From assembly GCA_937930165.1 (NCBI GenBank), contig CALGVL010000316.1, positions 1-20,272 on the forward strand: 20,272 nucleotides of DNA, given 5' to 3'. This stretch comes from an uncultured Acetobacteraceae bacterium (GTDB lineage Bacteria > Pseudomonadota > Alphaproteobacteria > Acetobacterales > Acetobacteraceae). The notes under the pieces are model-generated. The model was not told where the DNA came from, searched no databases, and worked only from the letters and a program-made list of their open reading frames with translations. Position 1 is the first letter of the stretch. Every line of letters begins with the position of its first letter. Below, in pieces: positions 5,356-12,882 of the stretch. The position numbers were made by a program, and so were the translations under genes.

Positions 5356-6135
5356 GTGCTCGCGCTGCGCGTCATTCCCTGCCTCGATGTGAAGGATGGC
5401 CGGGTCGTGAAGGGGGTGAATTTCGTCGCCCTCCGCGACGCCGGCGATCCGGTGGAACAGGCCCGCACCTATGACCGGGAGGGCGCGGACGAAATCACCT
5501 TCCTCGACATCGCCGCCTCCCACGAGAACCGCGACACCATCCTGGACGTGGTCGCCCGCACCGCGGCGGAGGTCTTCATCCCCCTGACTGTCGGCGGCGG
5601 CGTGCGCAGCGTGGAGGATATCCGCCGCCTGCTGCTGGCCGGCGCCGACAAGGCCAGCATCAACAGCGCCGCGGTGGCGGAGCCGGAACTGGTTTCCCGC
5701 GCCGCCGAGGTCTTCGGCAGCCAGTGCATCGTGGTGGCGGTGGATGCCCGGCAGACCGCGCCCGGCAAGTGGGAGGTCTTCACCCATGGCGGCCGGCGCG
5801 GGACCGGGCTCGACGCGGTCGCCTGGGCGGCGCGCATGGCGGCGGCAGGGGCGGGGGAGCTGCTGCTGACCTCCATGGACCGGGACGGGACCAAATCCGG
5901 CTTCGACCTGGACCTGCTGCGCGCCGTGCGGGCGGCGGCCAATGTGCCGATCATCGCCTCGGGCGGGGTCGGCCGGGTGGAGCATTTCGTGGAGGGGGCG
6001 AAGGCCGGCGCCAGCGGGCTGCTGGCCGCCAGCGTCTTCCATTATGGCGAGTTCCGCATCGCCGATGCCAAGGCCGCGCTGGCCGCGGCCGGCCTGCCGG
6101 TGCGCCCCGTCCCCGCCGCGTCGGAGACCGCCTGA
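5356..6135 (+). CDS. hisF: Imidazole glycerol phosphate synthase cyclase HisF
   Basis: A 259-residue (beta-alpha)8 barrel that, with HisH, converts PRFAR and ammonia to IGP and AICAR. Counting the GTG start as Met1, the catalytic pair falls exactly on the canonical Asp11 (IPCLDVKDGRVVKG) and Asp130 (VVAVDARQ). Phosphate-binding TVGGGVRS (78-85) and IASGGVGR (200-207) are present, as is LTSMDRDGTKSG (171-182). The GTG at 5356 is chosen because it gives this numbering and has AGGTG (5346-5350) five bases upstream; no upstream ATG fits. HisF and HisH are separated by GNAT, hisA, a membrane-protein gene and doxX. The gene ends two bases before the ATG of the longer hisE frame. Confidence 0.98.
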   Translation: MLALRVIPCLDVKDGRVVKGVNFVALRDAGDPVEQARTYDREGADEITFLDIAASHENRDTILDVVARTAAEVFIPLTVGGGVRSVEDIRRLLLAGADKASINSAAVAEPELVSRAAEVFGSQCIVVAVDARQTAPGKWEVFTHGGRRGTGLDAVAWAARMAAAGAGELLLTSMDRDGTKSGFDLDLLRAVRAAANVPIIASGGVGRVEHFVEGAKAGASGLLAASVFHYGEFRIADAKAALAAAGLPVRPVPAASETA

Positions 6136-6137
6136 GC

Positions 6138-6650
6138 ATGGGCAAGGAAACCAAGGCAAAGCCCAAGAAGAAGGCCGTCCAGGCGACGCTGCCGATCCCG
6201 TCCGGCCTGCCCGCCGCCAAGAAGAAGGTGCCCAAATCCGTGCGCCGCGCCGAATCCCGTCACCTGACCCCGCTGGAGGTGCCCATGGAAGGCGACGCCA
6301 CCGTGCTCGACCGGCTGTGGCAGGTGGTGGAGAGCCGCCGCCAGGCCGGGGATGTCGAGAATTCCCACTCCGCCCGGCTGCTGGCCCGCGGCACCGCCAA
6401 GGTCGCCCAGAAGCTGGGCGAGGAGGCGGTGGAATGCGTCATCGAGGCGACCCGGGGCAACCGGGAGGGGATCATCCTGGAATCCGCCGACCTGCTCTAT
6501 CACCTGCTGGTCGTCTGGGTGGATGCCGGCATCCGGCCGGAGGAGGTCTGGGCCGAGCTGCGGCGGCGGGAGGGCATCAGCGGCATCGCCGAGAAGGCCG
6601 CCCGCCCGAAGGCCCTGATCCGCGCGGCGCAGACCAGCAAGCTGCCCTGA
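6138..6650 (+). CDS. hisE: Phosphoribosyl-ATP pyrophosphatase HisE with N-terminal extension
   Basis: This enzyme hydrolyses phosphoribosyl-ATP to phosphoribosyl-AMP in the second step of histidine synthesis. The conserved MazG-like core runs from about residue 50 to 165. It includes SHSARLLARGTAKVAQKLGEEAVE (76-99) with the metal-binding Glu pair, and LESADLLYHLLVVW (114-127). From ATG 6138 the protein has 170 residues against a usual length near 110, because of a 49-residue front rich in lysine (10 Lys before residue 34). An internal ATG at 6285 preceded by GGAGGT would give a normal 121-residue enzyme, so the extension may be untranslated, a second isoform or a real fusion tail. It starts two bases after hisF, which supports translation from 6138. 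No HisI domain is fused. Confidence 0.95.
   Translation: MGKETKAKPKKKAVQATLPIPSGLPAAKKKVPKSVRRAESRHLTPLEVPMEGDATVLDRLWQVVESRRQAGDVENSHSARLLARGTAKVAQKLGEEAVECVIEATRGNREGIILESADLLYHLLVVWVDAGIRPEEVWAELRRREGISGIAEKAARPKALIRAAQTSKLP
6275..6280 (+). promoter_or_regulatory. Internal Shine-Dalgarno for a shorter HisE
   Basis: GGAGGT lies four bases before ATG 6285, in frame with hisE. Starting there would give a 121-residue HisE beginning MEGDATVLDRLW, matching the usual family start. The spacing is slightly short. The same bases code for Leu-Glu-Val in the long form, so the match might be coincidental. Confidence 0.45.
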
Positions 6651-6652
6651 CG

Positions 6653-6702
6653 CCTGCCCTGGGCGGCTGACCGGGCCGCCCATGCATGGCAGACTGGGCA
6701 GG
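6653..6702. terminator. Nested inverted repeat after hisE
   Basis: GGGCGGC (6661-6667) pairs with GCCGCCC (6675-6681) around seven bases, and an outer CCTGCCC (6653-6659) can pair with GGGCAGG (6696-6702). This strong GC hairpin lies directly after the hisE stop and ahead of the HIT gene. No T-run follows, so it could be a non-canonical terminator, an mRNA 3' stabiliser or a processing site. Confidence 0.4.
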
Positions 6703-6730
6703 ACAACCACCAGCATCGGGACCGTCCGCC

Positions 6731-7120
6731 ATGTCCGTCTCCGGCAAGCCGCCCTATGACGATGCGAACATCTTCGCCCGCATCCTGCGCGGGGAGATCC
6801 CCTGCAAGAAGGTGCACGAGGACGAGCACGCCCTGGCCTTCCACGACATCAACCCGCAGGCCCCGGTGCACGTTCTGGTGATCCCGAAGGGGCCCTGGGT
6901 GAGCGCGGCGGATTTCCACACCCAGGCGCCGGCCGGGACGGTCGCCGGCTTCTGGCGCGCCGTCGCCCTGGTCGCGAAGCAGCTCGGGCTGGAGGAGAGC
7001 GGCTACCGCCTTCTCACCAATATGGGCCCCGATGCCGGGCAGGAGGTGGGGCACTTCCATGTGCACATCTTCGGCGGCCGGCGCCTCGGCCGGATGGTGC
7101 CGCAGGCGCCGGCAGGCTGA
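6731..7120 (+). CDS. HIT-family nucleotide hydrolase
   Basis: A 129-residue histidine-triad protein, close to the usual HINT length. The catalytic motif GHFHVHIFGGRRLGRM contains His108, His110 and His112 in the H-x-H-x-H-x-x arrangement. The N-terminal NIFARILRGEIPCKKVHED and FHDINPQAPVHVLVIPK segments are characteristic of the HINT/PKCI branch. These enzymes split purine nucleoside phosphoramidates and adenylated compounds; the in vivo substrate is not known for most bacteria. A HIT gene directly after hisE is a common alphaproteobacterial order. ATG 6731 was chosen because the family start lies here; upstream ATGs at 6682 and 6686 would add unconserved residues and overlap the hairpin after hisE. 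No clear Shine-Dalgarno is visible. Confidence 0.93.
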   Translation: MSVSGKPPYDDANIFARILRGEIPCKKVHEDEHALAFHDINPQAPVHVLVIPKGPWVSAADFHTQAPAGTVAGFWRAVALVAKQLGLEESGYRLLTNMGPDAGQEVGHFHVHIFGGRRLGRMVPQAPAG

Positions 7121-7238
7121 GCGGTCCCAATGACCGGAACGCCGGAGGGCGTGGAGGTCTGAAGCGGCGCCGCCAGCCCAAGGGGCCACTCAAGCCTCGT
7201 GACTTGAAGCTGTGGGGGAGCACAACGAAATTGCCCAC

Positions 7239-8090
7239 ATGGCCCTGACCCCCCAGGAAGAGGCACGCCTCGCCCTCTCCGCCGCCGGCCAGCTGCCGGA
7301 GGCCGAGATCGACCTCGCGGCGACGGCCCTGCAATTCGCCAGGATCGACGCGCCGGAGGCCGACTGGCATGCCGCCGCCGCCGCGCTCTCGGAACTGGCG
7401 CAGCAGGCGGTGGCCGCAGCCGGCGCGGATGCGGAGGCCGATGCGGGCGATGCGGAGCGGCGGCGCGAGGCGCTGGCCGACATCATCCATGGCCGGCTGG
7501 GCTATGCCGGCGACTCGGAGAGCTATGACGACCTCGCCAATGCCAACCTGATCCGGGTGGTGGAGCGGCGGCGGGGCCTGCCCGTGGCCCTCGGCATCCT
7601 CTGGCTGCATGCGGCGGAGGCGGCGGGTTGGGCGGCGCATGGCGTGGATTTCCCCGGCCATTTCCTGGTGGCCGTGGAGGGAGTGCGCAGCCAGGCCCTG
7701 GTGGATGTCTTCGCCGGGGGCACCGGCCTGCAGGCGCCGGACCTCCGCCTGCTGCTGAAGCGCATGGAGGGGGAACGGGCGGAACTCCGCCCCGGCCTGC
7801 TGCGGCTGATCGGCAAGCGGGGCGTGCTGCTGCGGCTGCAGAACAACATCAAGCTGCGCCGCCTGCGCGCCGGCGACCTGCCGGGCGCGCTGGCCTGCAC
7901 CGAGGATATGCTGCGCCTGTCCCCGGACCATGCGACCCTGTGGCGGGAGGCAGGGCTGATGAACCAGCGGCTGGAGCGGATCGGCGCCGCGCTTGCCTGT
8001 TTCGACCGCTCCCTGGAGCTGGAGCCGCTGGGGGAGGCCGCCAGCCGCATCCGGGCCATGGCCGAGGAGTTGCGGCACCGGCTGCATTAG
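7239..8090 (+). CDS. SirB1/transglutaminase-like protein with TPR tail
   Basis: A 283-residue protein of the SirB1 type. The central transglutaminase-like core has LGYAGDSESYDDLANANLIRVVE (about residues 87-109), RRGLPVALGILWLHAA (111-126) and the hallmark GVDFPGHFLVAVEG (135-148). The C-terminal third (about 200-265) looks like TPR repeats (LRAGDLPGALACTEDMLRLSPD, then an A-x-x-x-F-x-x-[AS]-L-x-L-x-P helix pair). Residues 55-75 are Ala/Asp/Glu-rich and probably disordered. I see no Cys-His-Asp triad clear enough to call it an active transglutaminase; the family role is poorly defined. ATG 7239 gives the typical start; a GTG at 7212 would add nine residues. It sits between the HIT gene and gshB on the same strand. 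Confidence 0.87.
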   Translation: MALTPQEEARLALSAAGQLPEAEIDLAATALQFARIDAPEADWHAAAAALSELAQQAVAAAGADAEADAGDAERRREALADIIHGRLGYAGDSESYDDLANANLIRVVERRRGLPVALGILWLHAAEAAGWAAHGVDFPGHFLVAVEGVRSQALVDVFAGGTGLQAPDLRLLLKRMEGERAELRPGLLRLIGKRGVLLRLQNNIKLRRLRAGDLPGALACTEDMLRLSPDHATLWREAGLMNQRLERIGAALACFDRSLELEPLGEAASRIRAMAEELRHRLH

Positions 8091-8162
8091 CCATCACCCC
8101 CTGGCCTTGTGCCGCATCCGATGCCAACACAATCCTGACATCAGCCGACAGAGGACAGCCCG

Positions 8163-9107
8163 ATGCCGCGTGGCCTGCGGGTCGCGGTCCAGATGGACCC
8201 GATCGAGACGATCAACATCGACGCCGACAGCACTTTCGCCCTGATGCTGGAGGCGCAGGCGCGCGGCCACGCGCTGTGGCACTATCTGCCGCGCGACCTG
8301 GCGCTGAGCGGCGGCCGCGTCCTGGCGCGGGCCAATCCCGTGACGGTGCAGCGGCAGAAGGGCGCCCACTGGCGCTTCGGGCCGGAGGAGGAACTGGATC
8401 TCGGCACCGTGGACGTGGTGCTGATGCGCCAGGACCCGCCCTTTGACATGGCCTACATCACCGCCACGCACATCCTGGAGCACATCCACCCGAAGACCCT
8501 GGTGGTGAACGACCCGGCCAGCGTGCGCAACGCGCCGGAGAAGCTCTTCGTCACCCATTTCCCGGACCTGATGCCGGAAACCCTGGTGACGGCCGACCGC
8601 CGGCAGATCATGCGCTTCCGGGAGAGGCATGGCGACATCATCCTGAAGCCGCTCTTCGGCAATGGCGGCGCCGGGGTCTTCCACCTGCGGCCGGACGATT
8701 CGAACCTGAATGCGCTGATCGAGATGTTCACCGAGCGCTCGCGGGAGCCGCTGGTGGTGCAGAAATACGTCCCCGAGGTCCGCAAGGGCGACAAGCGCAT
8801 CATCCTGGTGGACGGCGTCGCCATGGGTGCGATCAACCGCGTGCCGGCGGCAGGCGAGGCGCGCAGCAACATGCATGTCGGCGGCCGGCCGGAACCCACC
8901 ACCCTGACCGACCGCGAGAAGGAAATCTGCGAACGCATCGGCCCGGCGCTGAAGGAGCGCGGCCTGATCTTCGTCGGCATCGACGTGATCGGCGGCTACC
9001 TGACCGAGATCAACGTCACCAGCCCGACCGGATTGCAGGAGATCGCCCGCTTCGACGGCGTGCATCTGGAGCGGGCGATCTGGGATGCCATCGAGGCGCG
9101 GCGCTGA
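8163..9107 (+). CDS. gshB: Glutathione synthetase GshB
   Basis: A 314-residue ATP-grasp ligase that joins gamma-glutamylcysteine and glycine to make glutathione, close to the family's usual length of about 315. Visible motifs: LRVAVQMDPIETINIDADST (residues 5-24) of the substrate-binding N domain; MRQDPPFDMAYITATH (88-103); the ATP-grasp strand and Gly-rich loop IILKPLFGNGGAGVF (159-173), where many homologues have D-G-M-G-G in place of F-G-N-G-G; the lid VVQKYVPEVRKGDKRIILVDG (198-218); and the metal-binding VGIDVIGGYLTEINVTSPTG (271-290). AGAGGA lies about eight bases before the ATG. It is the last plus-strand gene before a convergent hairpin. No gshA is in the window. Confidence 0.97.
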   Translation: MPRGLRVAVQMDPIETINIDADSTFALMLEAQARGHALWHYLPRDLALSGGRVLARANPVTVQRQKGAHWRFGPEEELDLGTVDVVLMRQDPPFDMAYITATHILEHIHPKTLVVNDPASVRNAPEKLFVTHFPDLMPETLVTADRRQIMRFRERHGDIILKPLFGNGGAGVFHLRPDDSNLNALIEMFTERSREPLVVQKYVPEVRKGDKRIILVDGVAMGAINRVPAAGEARSNMHVGGRPEPTTLTDREKEICERIGPALKERGLIFVGIDVIGGYLTEINVTSPTGLQEIARFDGVHLERAIWDAIEARR

Positions 9108-9147
9108 AGCCGCCGGATGACCGGATGGCCCGAAGGTCCGCATCGGC

Positions 9148-9167
9148 CGGCCCCTAGCATGGGGCCG
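9148..9167. terminator. Convergent-gene hairpin, likely bidirectional terminator
   Basis: CGGCCCC (9148-9154) pairs perfectly with GGGGCCG (9161-9167) around the loop TAGCAT. It lies in the 74 bases between the stop of gshB (plus) and the stop of the secreted His/Pro-rich protein (minus), exactly where a shared terminator is expected. T-runs are absent, as is common at this GC content. Confidence 0.5.
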
Positions 9168-9181
9168 CGCCCCATTGTCAC

Positions 9182-9475
9182 TCAGCGCAGCGGGACGTTG
9201 AGGGAGAAGCCCAGACTCGGTGGCGGCACATAGACGGGCGGCGGCGCATAGACCACCGGCGGAGGCGGCGCGACATAGACCGGCGGCGGGGCGTAGTAAT
9301 AGGCCCGCGGCCGCGGCGCATAGACCACCGGCGGCGGGGGCGGAGCCCAATGCCGGTGATGGTGGTGATGGCGATGCCAGCCGCGCGCCCAGGGCGGATC
9401 GGCCAGGGCCGGGCCGGCGGCGAGCACGGCGGCGCCGAGGGCGGCCAGGGCCAGACTCTTGCGGAACAGGGACAT
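9182..9475 (-). CDS. Secreted His-rich, Pro/Tyr-rich small protein
   Basis: A 97-residue protein with a clear signal peptide: MSLFRKSLALAALGAAVLAA, then GPALA with an A-x-A cleavage site after residue 25. The mature part begins DPPWARGW and has a histidine cluster HRHHHHHRHW (34-43), followed by repeated Pro-Pro-Pro-Val-Tyr-Val/Ala units (about 45-86) and a short end LGFSLNVPLR. The histidine block could bind transition metals in the periplasm, and the Pro/Tyr part is likely extended; neither is proven. Similar low-complexity proteins are common in Acetobacteraceae and Rhizobiales and are annotated only as hypothetical. The start at 9475 is chosen for the signal peptide; a longer frame to 9562 would put 29 unconserved residues in front. 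Ald lies upstream on the same strand. Confidence 0.8.
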   Translation of the reverse strand: MSLFRKSLALAALGAAVLAAGPALADPPWARGWHRHHHHHRHWAPPPPPVVYAPRPRAYYYAPPPVYVAPPPPVVYAPPPVYVPPPSLGFSLNVPLR

Positions 9476-9498
9476 GCGCGGGCTTCTTCCCTCAGGAT

Positions 9499-9515
9499 GC
9501 GCCCAACCGGGGCGC
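9499..9515. other. Small inverted repeat between ald and the secreted-protein gene
   Basis: GCGCCC (9499-9504) pairs with GGGCGC (9510-9515) around five bases. It lies 44 bases past the ald stop on the minus strand and could end ald transcription or lie in the leader of the secreted-protein gene. The stem is short and may be chance. Confidence 0.25.
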
Positions 9516-9558
9516 GAATGGTCTGCGCTTGTATATTGCCGGCATCGCAACCTTCGAT

Positions 9559-10725
9559 TCAAGCCCCAGGGGTTTTCGCCACCTGCGCGGGCGGGGCAGC
9601 GGGGACGCCCCCGGCCAGGGCCGTCTCCAGGCTTAGCAGGGGCAGGCCCAGCGCCTCGGCCACGGCGGGGTAGGTGACATGCCCGGCATGGATGTTCAGG
9701 CCATGCGCGAGATGCGGGTTCTCCCGCAGGGCATGGGGGAAGCCCAGCTCTGCCAGTTGCAGGATGAAGGGCAGGGTGGCGTCGTTCAGCGCCACGGCGC
9801 TGGTGCGCGCCACCGCGCCCGGCATGTTGGTCACGCAGTAATGCACCACGCCATCCTCGATATAGGTGGGATCGGCGTGGGTGGTCGGGCGGGAGGTCTC
9901 GAAGCAGCCGCCCTGGTCGATGGCGACATCCACCAGCACGCTGCCCGGCCGCATCTGCCGCACCATCTCCCGCGTCACCAGCTTCGGCGCGGCGGCGCCG
10001 GGCACCAGCACGGCGCCAATGACGAGATCGGCCTCCAGCACCGCCTGCTCGATGCTCTCCGCCGTGGCGTAGAGCGTGGCGACATGTCCGCCGAATTCCC
10101 GGTCCAGCGCATCCAGCACGCGCAGCGACTTGTCGAGCACCGTGACCCGCGCCCGCATTCCAACCGCGATGCGCGCGGCATTCGACCCGACCACGCCGCC
10201 ACCGATCACCGCGACCCGCGCTCCCGGCACGCCCGGCACGCCGGAGAGCAGGATGCCGGCGCCGCCCGCCTCCTTCTCCAGGCAGCGGGCGCCGACCTGC
10301 ACCGCCATGCGGCCGGCGACCTCGCTCATCGGTGCCAGGAGGGGCAGGCCGCCCTGCGGGTCCGTCACCGTCTCATAGGCGATGGCGGTGCAGCCGCTTT
10401 CCATGAGGCCGCGCGCCTGCTCCGGGTCCGGCGCCAGATGCAGATAGGTGAAGAGCAACTGGCCGGGATGCAGTTGCCGCCATTCCTCCGGCTGCGGCTC
10501 CTTCACCTTCACCACCAGCTCGGCCTCGGCGAAGATGGCAGCGGCATCCGGGGCAATGGTGGCGCCGGCAGCCCGGTAGGCATCATCCGGGAAGCCGATG
10601 GCGGCGCCGGCGCCGGTCTGGACCAGGACCTGATGGCCCTCCCGGGCAAGCTCCCGCACCGAGGCCGGCACCAGGCCCACCCGGTATTCATGAACCTTCA
10701 CTTCCTTGGGCACACCGATCCGCAT
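9559..10725 (-). CDS. ald: Alanine dehydrogenase
   Basis: A 388-residue NAD-dependent enzyme that interconverts L-alanine with pyruvate and ammonia; the family is usually about 370 residues. The N-terminal signature MRIGVPKEVKVHEYRVGLVP is intact. Catalytic Lys75 (VVKVKEP) and His96 (TYLHLAPD) are present. The Rossmann loop is VIGGGVVGSNAA (174-184) with the NAD-ribose Asp198 (VLDKS), and Asp270 is in VAIDQGGCFETSRP. The C-terminal NMPGAVARTSAVALNDATLP and NIHAGHVTYPAVAEALGL follow the family closely. The last 20 residues (Ala/Pro/Gly-rich) extend beyond the usual end. ATG 10725 was chosen because GGGAGG lies six bases upstream at 10732-10737 and it gives the family start; a start at 10767 would add 14 unconserved residues. 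Confidence 0.97.
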   Translation of the reverse strand: MRIGVPKEVKVHEYRVGLVPASVRELAREGHQVLVQTGAGAAIGFPDDAYRAAGATIAPDAAAIFAEAELVVKVKEPQPEEWRQLHPGQLLFTYLHLAPDPEQARGLMESGCTAIAYETVTDPQGGLPLLAPMSEVAGRMAVQVGARCLEKEAGGAGILLSGVPGVPGARVAVIGGGVVGSNAARIAVGMRARVTVLDKSLRVLDALDREFGGHVATLYATAESIEQAVLEADLVIGAVLVPGAAAPKLVTREMVRQMRPGSVLVDVAIDQGGCFETSRPTTHADPTYIEDGVVHYCVTNMPGAVARTSAVALNDATLPFILQLAELGFPHALRENPHLAHGLNIHAGHVTYPAVAEALGLPLLSLETALAGGVPAAPPAQVAKTPGA

Positions 10726-10731
10726 CACCAG

Positions 10732-10737
10732 CCTCCC
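10732..10737 (-). promoter_or_regulatory. Ribosome binding site of ald
   Basis: On the minus strand GGGAGG precedes ATG 10725 with a six-base spacer. This decides the ald start against the in-frame upstream start at 10767. Confidence 0.7.
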
Positions 10738-10824
10738 GCGGCAGGACCGGACTCCAGAACGTGCCAAAGCGGGGCCAGACTGCCGGGCGACGACCCGTGA
10801 TTGCCGTCGCCGCTCCGTGATCCC

Positions 10825-12882
10825 TCAGCTTACCGCCGGCACGGCCACATCCAGCCAGCCGCGCGTATCCATCCGCGCGGTGTCACCGGGGCGGAGCAGG
10901 ACGGTGGTGGTGTCGCTTTCGATGATGGCGGGGCCGGAGAGGGGCTGGTCGGGGGCCAGGGCCTCGAAGCGGAAGACGGGCGCATCGGCCTCGCCGCCCT
11001 CCAGCCGGATGCGGCGATGCGTGTGCGGCGCTGCGGGCGGCAGGGATCCGGATGGCGCCGGGGGCTCAGAGCCCGGCAGGCGGCCGATCACGGCGAGGCG
11101 GGCATTCACCAGCACGACCTCCTCCTCCGGCAACGCATAGGTGAAGAGGGCGCGGTGGCGAGCGTGGAAGGCGTCCCGCACCTGGGCGGCCAGGTCCGGG
11201 CCATCCCAGTCGATACCGTCCAGGGGCACGGCGATTTCGAAGACCTGCTCGCCATAGCGCATATCGGCGCTGCGGCGGACGGCGACCTCGCCGGAGAACC
11301 AGCCGGCCATGCGGGCACGGCCCTCGCGCTCCAGCGCGGCGAAGAGGTCGCGCAGCGCCGCATCATCCGGCATGCCGGCGGCGGTGAGGGCGCTCTGCGC
11401 CACCTCGTAGCGCAGGTCGGTATGCAGCATCCCCCAGGCGGACAGCCCGGCGGCGAAGAGCGGCACCACGGCGCGGCGCAGGCCAAGCTCCCGCGCCACC
11501 GCGCTGGCATGCAGCCCGGCGGCGCCACCGAAGGCCAGCAACGCGAAGTCGCGCGGATCCACGCCGCGGCGCACCGTCGCCACCCGCACCCCGTCCGCCA
11601 TGCGGGCATTGACCAGGGCATGAATTCCGGCGGCGCAGTCCATCATCGTGATGCCGAGCCGCTCCGCCAGCCCGGCCACCGCGCGCTCCGCCGCCTCCCG
11701 GTCCAGCCGCTTGCGGCCGCCGAGGAAATTCCCCGGATCGAGATAGCCGAGGACCAGATTGGCATCCGTGACGGTCGGCTCCGTCCCGCCCTGGCCGTAG
11801 CAGGCCGGGCCCGGCACCGCGCCGGCGCTGCGCGGCCCCACCTGCATCGTCCCGCCCGGCCCGAGATGCGCGATGGAGCCGCCGCCGGCGCCGAGCGTCA
11901 CGATATCCAGGCTCTCCAGTGCGATGCGCTCGCCCCCCACCGTGCGGCCGCGGCCGAGCGCCGCCTCGCCCTCCGTCACCAGGGCGATGTCGGTGGAGGT
12001 GCCGCCCATGTCGAAGGTGACGAGGTCCTGCCCCATCCCCTGCCGCGCCAGCGCCACCGCCGCCGCGACGCCCCCCGCCGGGCCGGAGAGCGCGGTGCCG
12101 ACGGCGAGCCGTGCCGCCTCCTCCACCGGCGCGACGCCGCCATGCGAGAGGATGACGAAGAGCGGCCCGCGATAGCCCGCCTGTTCCAGCCGTCCGGCAA
12201 GCCGCGCCAGGTAGCGGGAGACGATGGGGCCGACATAGGCATTCACCGCCGTGGTGCTGAACCGCTCGAATTCCTTGATCTGCGGCAGGACATCGGCGGA
12301 TTGCGTCACATAGACGCCGGGCAGGGCGGCGCTAACCGCTTCGGCGGCGCGGCGCTCATGCTCCGGCGTGGCCCAGGAATGCAGGAAGCAGATGGCCACG
12401 GACTCCACCTTCTCCTGCCGCAGATGCTCGATCGCCGCGTTCAGGGAGGCTTCGTCCAGCGGCACCGCCACGCTGCCATCGGCGCGCAGGCGCTCGCGCA
12501 CGGGCAGGCGCAGATGCCGCGGCACCAGCGGCTCGGGCGGCGGCAGGCGCAGGTCGTAGCGTTCGGGCTTCAGCCCCTCCCGCATCTCGATGACGTCGCG
12601 ATGGCCCTCCGTGGTCAGCATGGCGAGCTTCGCGCCCTTGCGCTCCAGCAGGGCATTGGTGGCGACGGTGGTGCCGTGGACGATGCGCTCGGTCCGCTCC
12701 AGCAGCTCCGCGAGGGGCAGTTGCAGCGCCGCGGCGAGGTTCTGCAATCCGGCGATGACGCCTTCGCTCTGATCCGCCGGGGTGCTGGCGGCCTTGGCGA
12801 GGGTCTGGGTGCCGTCCGGGGCGATGCCGACCACATCAGTGAAGGTGCCGCCGACATCGATGCCGATGCGATAGCCGGGCAT
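10825..12882 (-). CDS. hyuA: Hydantoinase/oxoprolinase subunit A (HyuA family)
   Basis: A 685-residue ATP-dependent amidohydrolase subunit, the usual length. The ASKHA-type phosphate loop IGIDVGGTFTDVVG (6-19) opens the Hydant_A_N domain, followed by VHGTTVATNALLERKG. The central domain has SHGGVAPVEEAARL, LSGPAGGV, and the second ATP loop VTFDMGGTSTDIAL; it continues with GAGGGSIA and VRRGVDPRDFALLAFGGAAGLH. A C-terminal beta-rich domain ends in GPAIIESDTTTVLLRPGD. Family members with HyuB cleave 5-oxoproline, hydantoins or N-methylhydantoin, or (in related complexes) carboxylate acetone; sequence reading alone cannot choose. The ATG overlaps the hyuB stop by one base (TGATG), implying coupled translation of the two subunits. 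The location far from gshB argues against assuming a glutathione-cycle 5-oxoprolinase. Confidence 0.93.
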   Translation of the reverse strand: MPGYRIGIDVGGTFTDVVGIAPDGTQTLAKAASTPADQSEGVIAGLQNLAAALQLPLAELLERTERIVHGTTVATNALLERKGAKLAMLTTEGHRDVIEMREGLKPERYDLRLPPPEPLVPRHLRLPVRERLRADGSVAVPLDEASLNAAIEHLRQEKVESVAICFLHSWATPEHERRAAEAVSAALPGVYVTQSADVLPQIKEFERFSTTAVNAYVGPIVSRYLARLAGRLEQAGYRGPLFVILSHGGVAPVEEAARLAVGTALSGPAGGVAAAVALARQGMGQDLVTFDMGGTSTDIALVTEGEAALGRGRTVGGERIALESLDIVTLGAGGGSIAHLGPGGTMQVGPRSAGAVPGPACYGQGGTEPTVTDANLVLGYLDPGNFLGGRKRLDREAAERAVAGLAERLGITMMDCAAGIHALVNARMADGVRVATVRRGVDPRDFALLAFGGAAGLHASAVARELGLRRAVVPLFAAGLSAWGMLHTDLRYEVAQSALTAAGMPDDAALRDLFAALEREGRARMAGWFSGEVAVRRSADMRYGEQVFEIAVPLDGIDWDGPDLAAQVRDAFHARHRALFTYALPEEEVVLVNARLAVIGRLPGSEPPAPSGSLPPAAPHTHRRIRLEGGEADAPVFRFEALAPDQPLSGPAIIESDTTTVLLRPGDTARMDTRGWLDVAVPAVS

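Noticed and set aside
4287..5468. Minus-strand frame (393 codons) across the doxX region and the start of hisF
   Set aside because: It overlaps three better genes, has no family resemblance and has a composition typical of antisense frames.
8107..8133. Possible promoter before gshB (TTGTGC, then CACAAT)
   Set aside because: Spacing of 15 bases and weak consensus match; not separable from chance.
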